A DNA stretch of 64,000 nt from DAITAZ01 sp036824045 (GTDB lineage Bacteria > Pseudomonadota > Gammaproteobacteria > Burkholderiales > Rhodocyclaceae), in contig DAITAZ010000013.1 in NCBI GenBank assembly GCA_036824045.1, positions 1 through 64,000 on the forward strand, written 5' to 3'. Both the position numbers and the translations under genes were made by a program. Position 1 is the first letter of the stretch. Each line of letters begins with the position of its first letter. Under the pieces are notes generated by a model, which saw only the letters and a program-made list of their open reading frames with translations, made no database searches and was not told the DNA's origin. Below are positions 63,881 to 64,000 of this stretch, piece by piece.

Positions 63881-64000
63881 ATGAGACTTCGCTTCAGCAA
63901 GATGCACGGCCTGGGCAACGACTTCGTGGTGATCGACGCGGTGCGTCAATCCGTGCGGCTCACCGCCGCGCAGGCTCGCTATCTGGCCAATCGCAATTTT
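63881..64000 (+). CDS. dapF: Diaminopimelate epimerase, N-terminal part
   Basis: Only 40 residues lie in the window. The start MRLRFSKMHGLGNDFVVID is the diagnostic DapF N-terminus, with the conserved MxGxGNDF segment. DapF converts LL- to meso-diaminopimelate for lysine and peptidoglycan. The gene runs off the right edge; the second catalytic cysteine is outside the window. Confidence 0.95.
   Translation, partial: MRLRFSKMHGLGNDFVVIDAVRQSVRLTAAQARYLANRNF

Overview
The window is a high-GC chromosomal segment from a Gram-negative proteobacterium, most likely a betaproteobacterium of the Rhodocyclales type. Evidence: two tandem LpxL-type lipid A acyltransferases, an S-adenosylhomocysteine (SAH) riboswitch in front of ahcY, the metK-lpxL-lpxL-dapF gene order, a yebC...ruvC...ruvA block, a sigma-54 activator, and a fatty-acid/acetate uptake operon. 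Species assignment is inference. I found no tRNA, rRNA, CRISPR array, insertion sequence or prophage, and the coding density is high.

Layout. 1-6.7 kb: a truncated LysR regulator divergent from a DODA-type dioxygenase, then cytochrome b561, two secreted YceI lipocalins, a RutE-type nitroreductase, a small membrane protein, and a periplasmic ankyrin protein coupled to a Tat-exported FCSD-type flavoprotein. 6.7-14.6 kb (minus): a DUF411 protein, then an operon read right to left as acyl-CoA ligase, acyl-CoA dehydrogenase, ETF-quinone oxidoreductase, DUF485 and acetate symporter ActP, ending in an intrinsic terminator. 14.9-20.4 kb: a hybrid PAS histidine kinase with its response regulator, an orphan N6-adenine DNA methyltransferase, a BaiN-type flavoprotein and a LysE exporter. 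21.1-26.8 kb: NAD salvage, with NrtR divergent from pncA-pncB-nadE-nadM. 26.8-33.2 kb (minus): a NERD-helicase, a flavin reductase, a modular secreted glycosidase and small envelope proteins.

33.2-36.9 kb is the most interesting part. A histidine kinase and a sigma-54 activator (ATGA overlap) lie divergent from what looks like an undescribed small RNA gene. That gene is on the minus strand, about 129 nt long. It has a near-consensus -24/-12 sigma-54 promoter, an inverted repeat about 105 bp upstream at the usual activator-site distance, internal hairpins with GGA motifs, and a strong intrinsic terminator. This resembles the GlrKR-GlmY and LuxO-Qrr arrangements, but the sequence is not one I recognise.

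37-43.7 kb (minus): FmdE-like protein, hemW, rdgB, ruvA, a HAD phosphatase, ruvC, an EamA transporter, a racemase and yebC, mostly coupled by overlaps; ruvB is not in the cluster. 43.8-51.3 kb is an accessory block: LuxR-type regulator, a divergent duplicated-domain lectin-like protein, a TIR-CHASE2 membrane protein, a FecR-domain lipoprotein, a peptidoglycan-binding lysozyme-like protein and a YIP1 protein. 51.4-55.4 kb: HerA-like ATPase, a c-type heme sensor-like protein, a threonine aldolase and a DinB protein.

55.4-64 kb is the methyl cycle: SAH riboswitch-ahcY-tlyA-metF, an HD-GYP phosphodiesterase, metK with a terminator, the two acyltransferases, a small membrane protein and the start of dapF. 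AhcY removes SAH, MetF supplies methyl-tetrahydrofolate and MetK makes SAM, so the riboswitch would induce SAH clearance when SAH accumulates.
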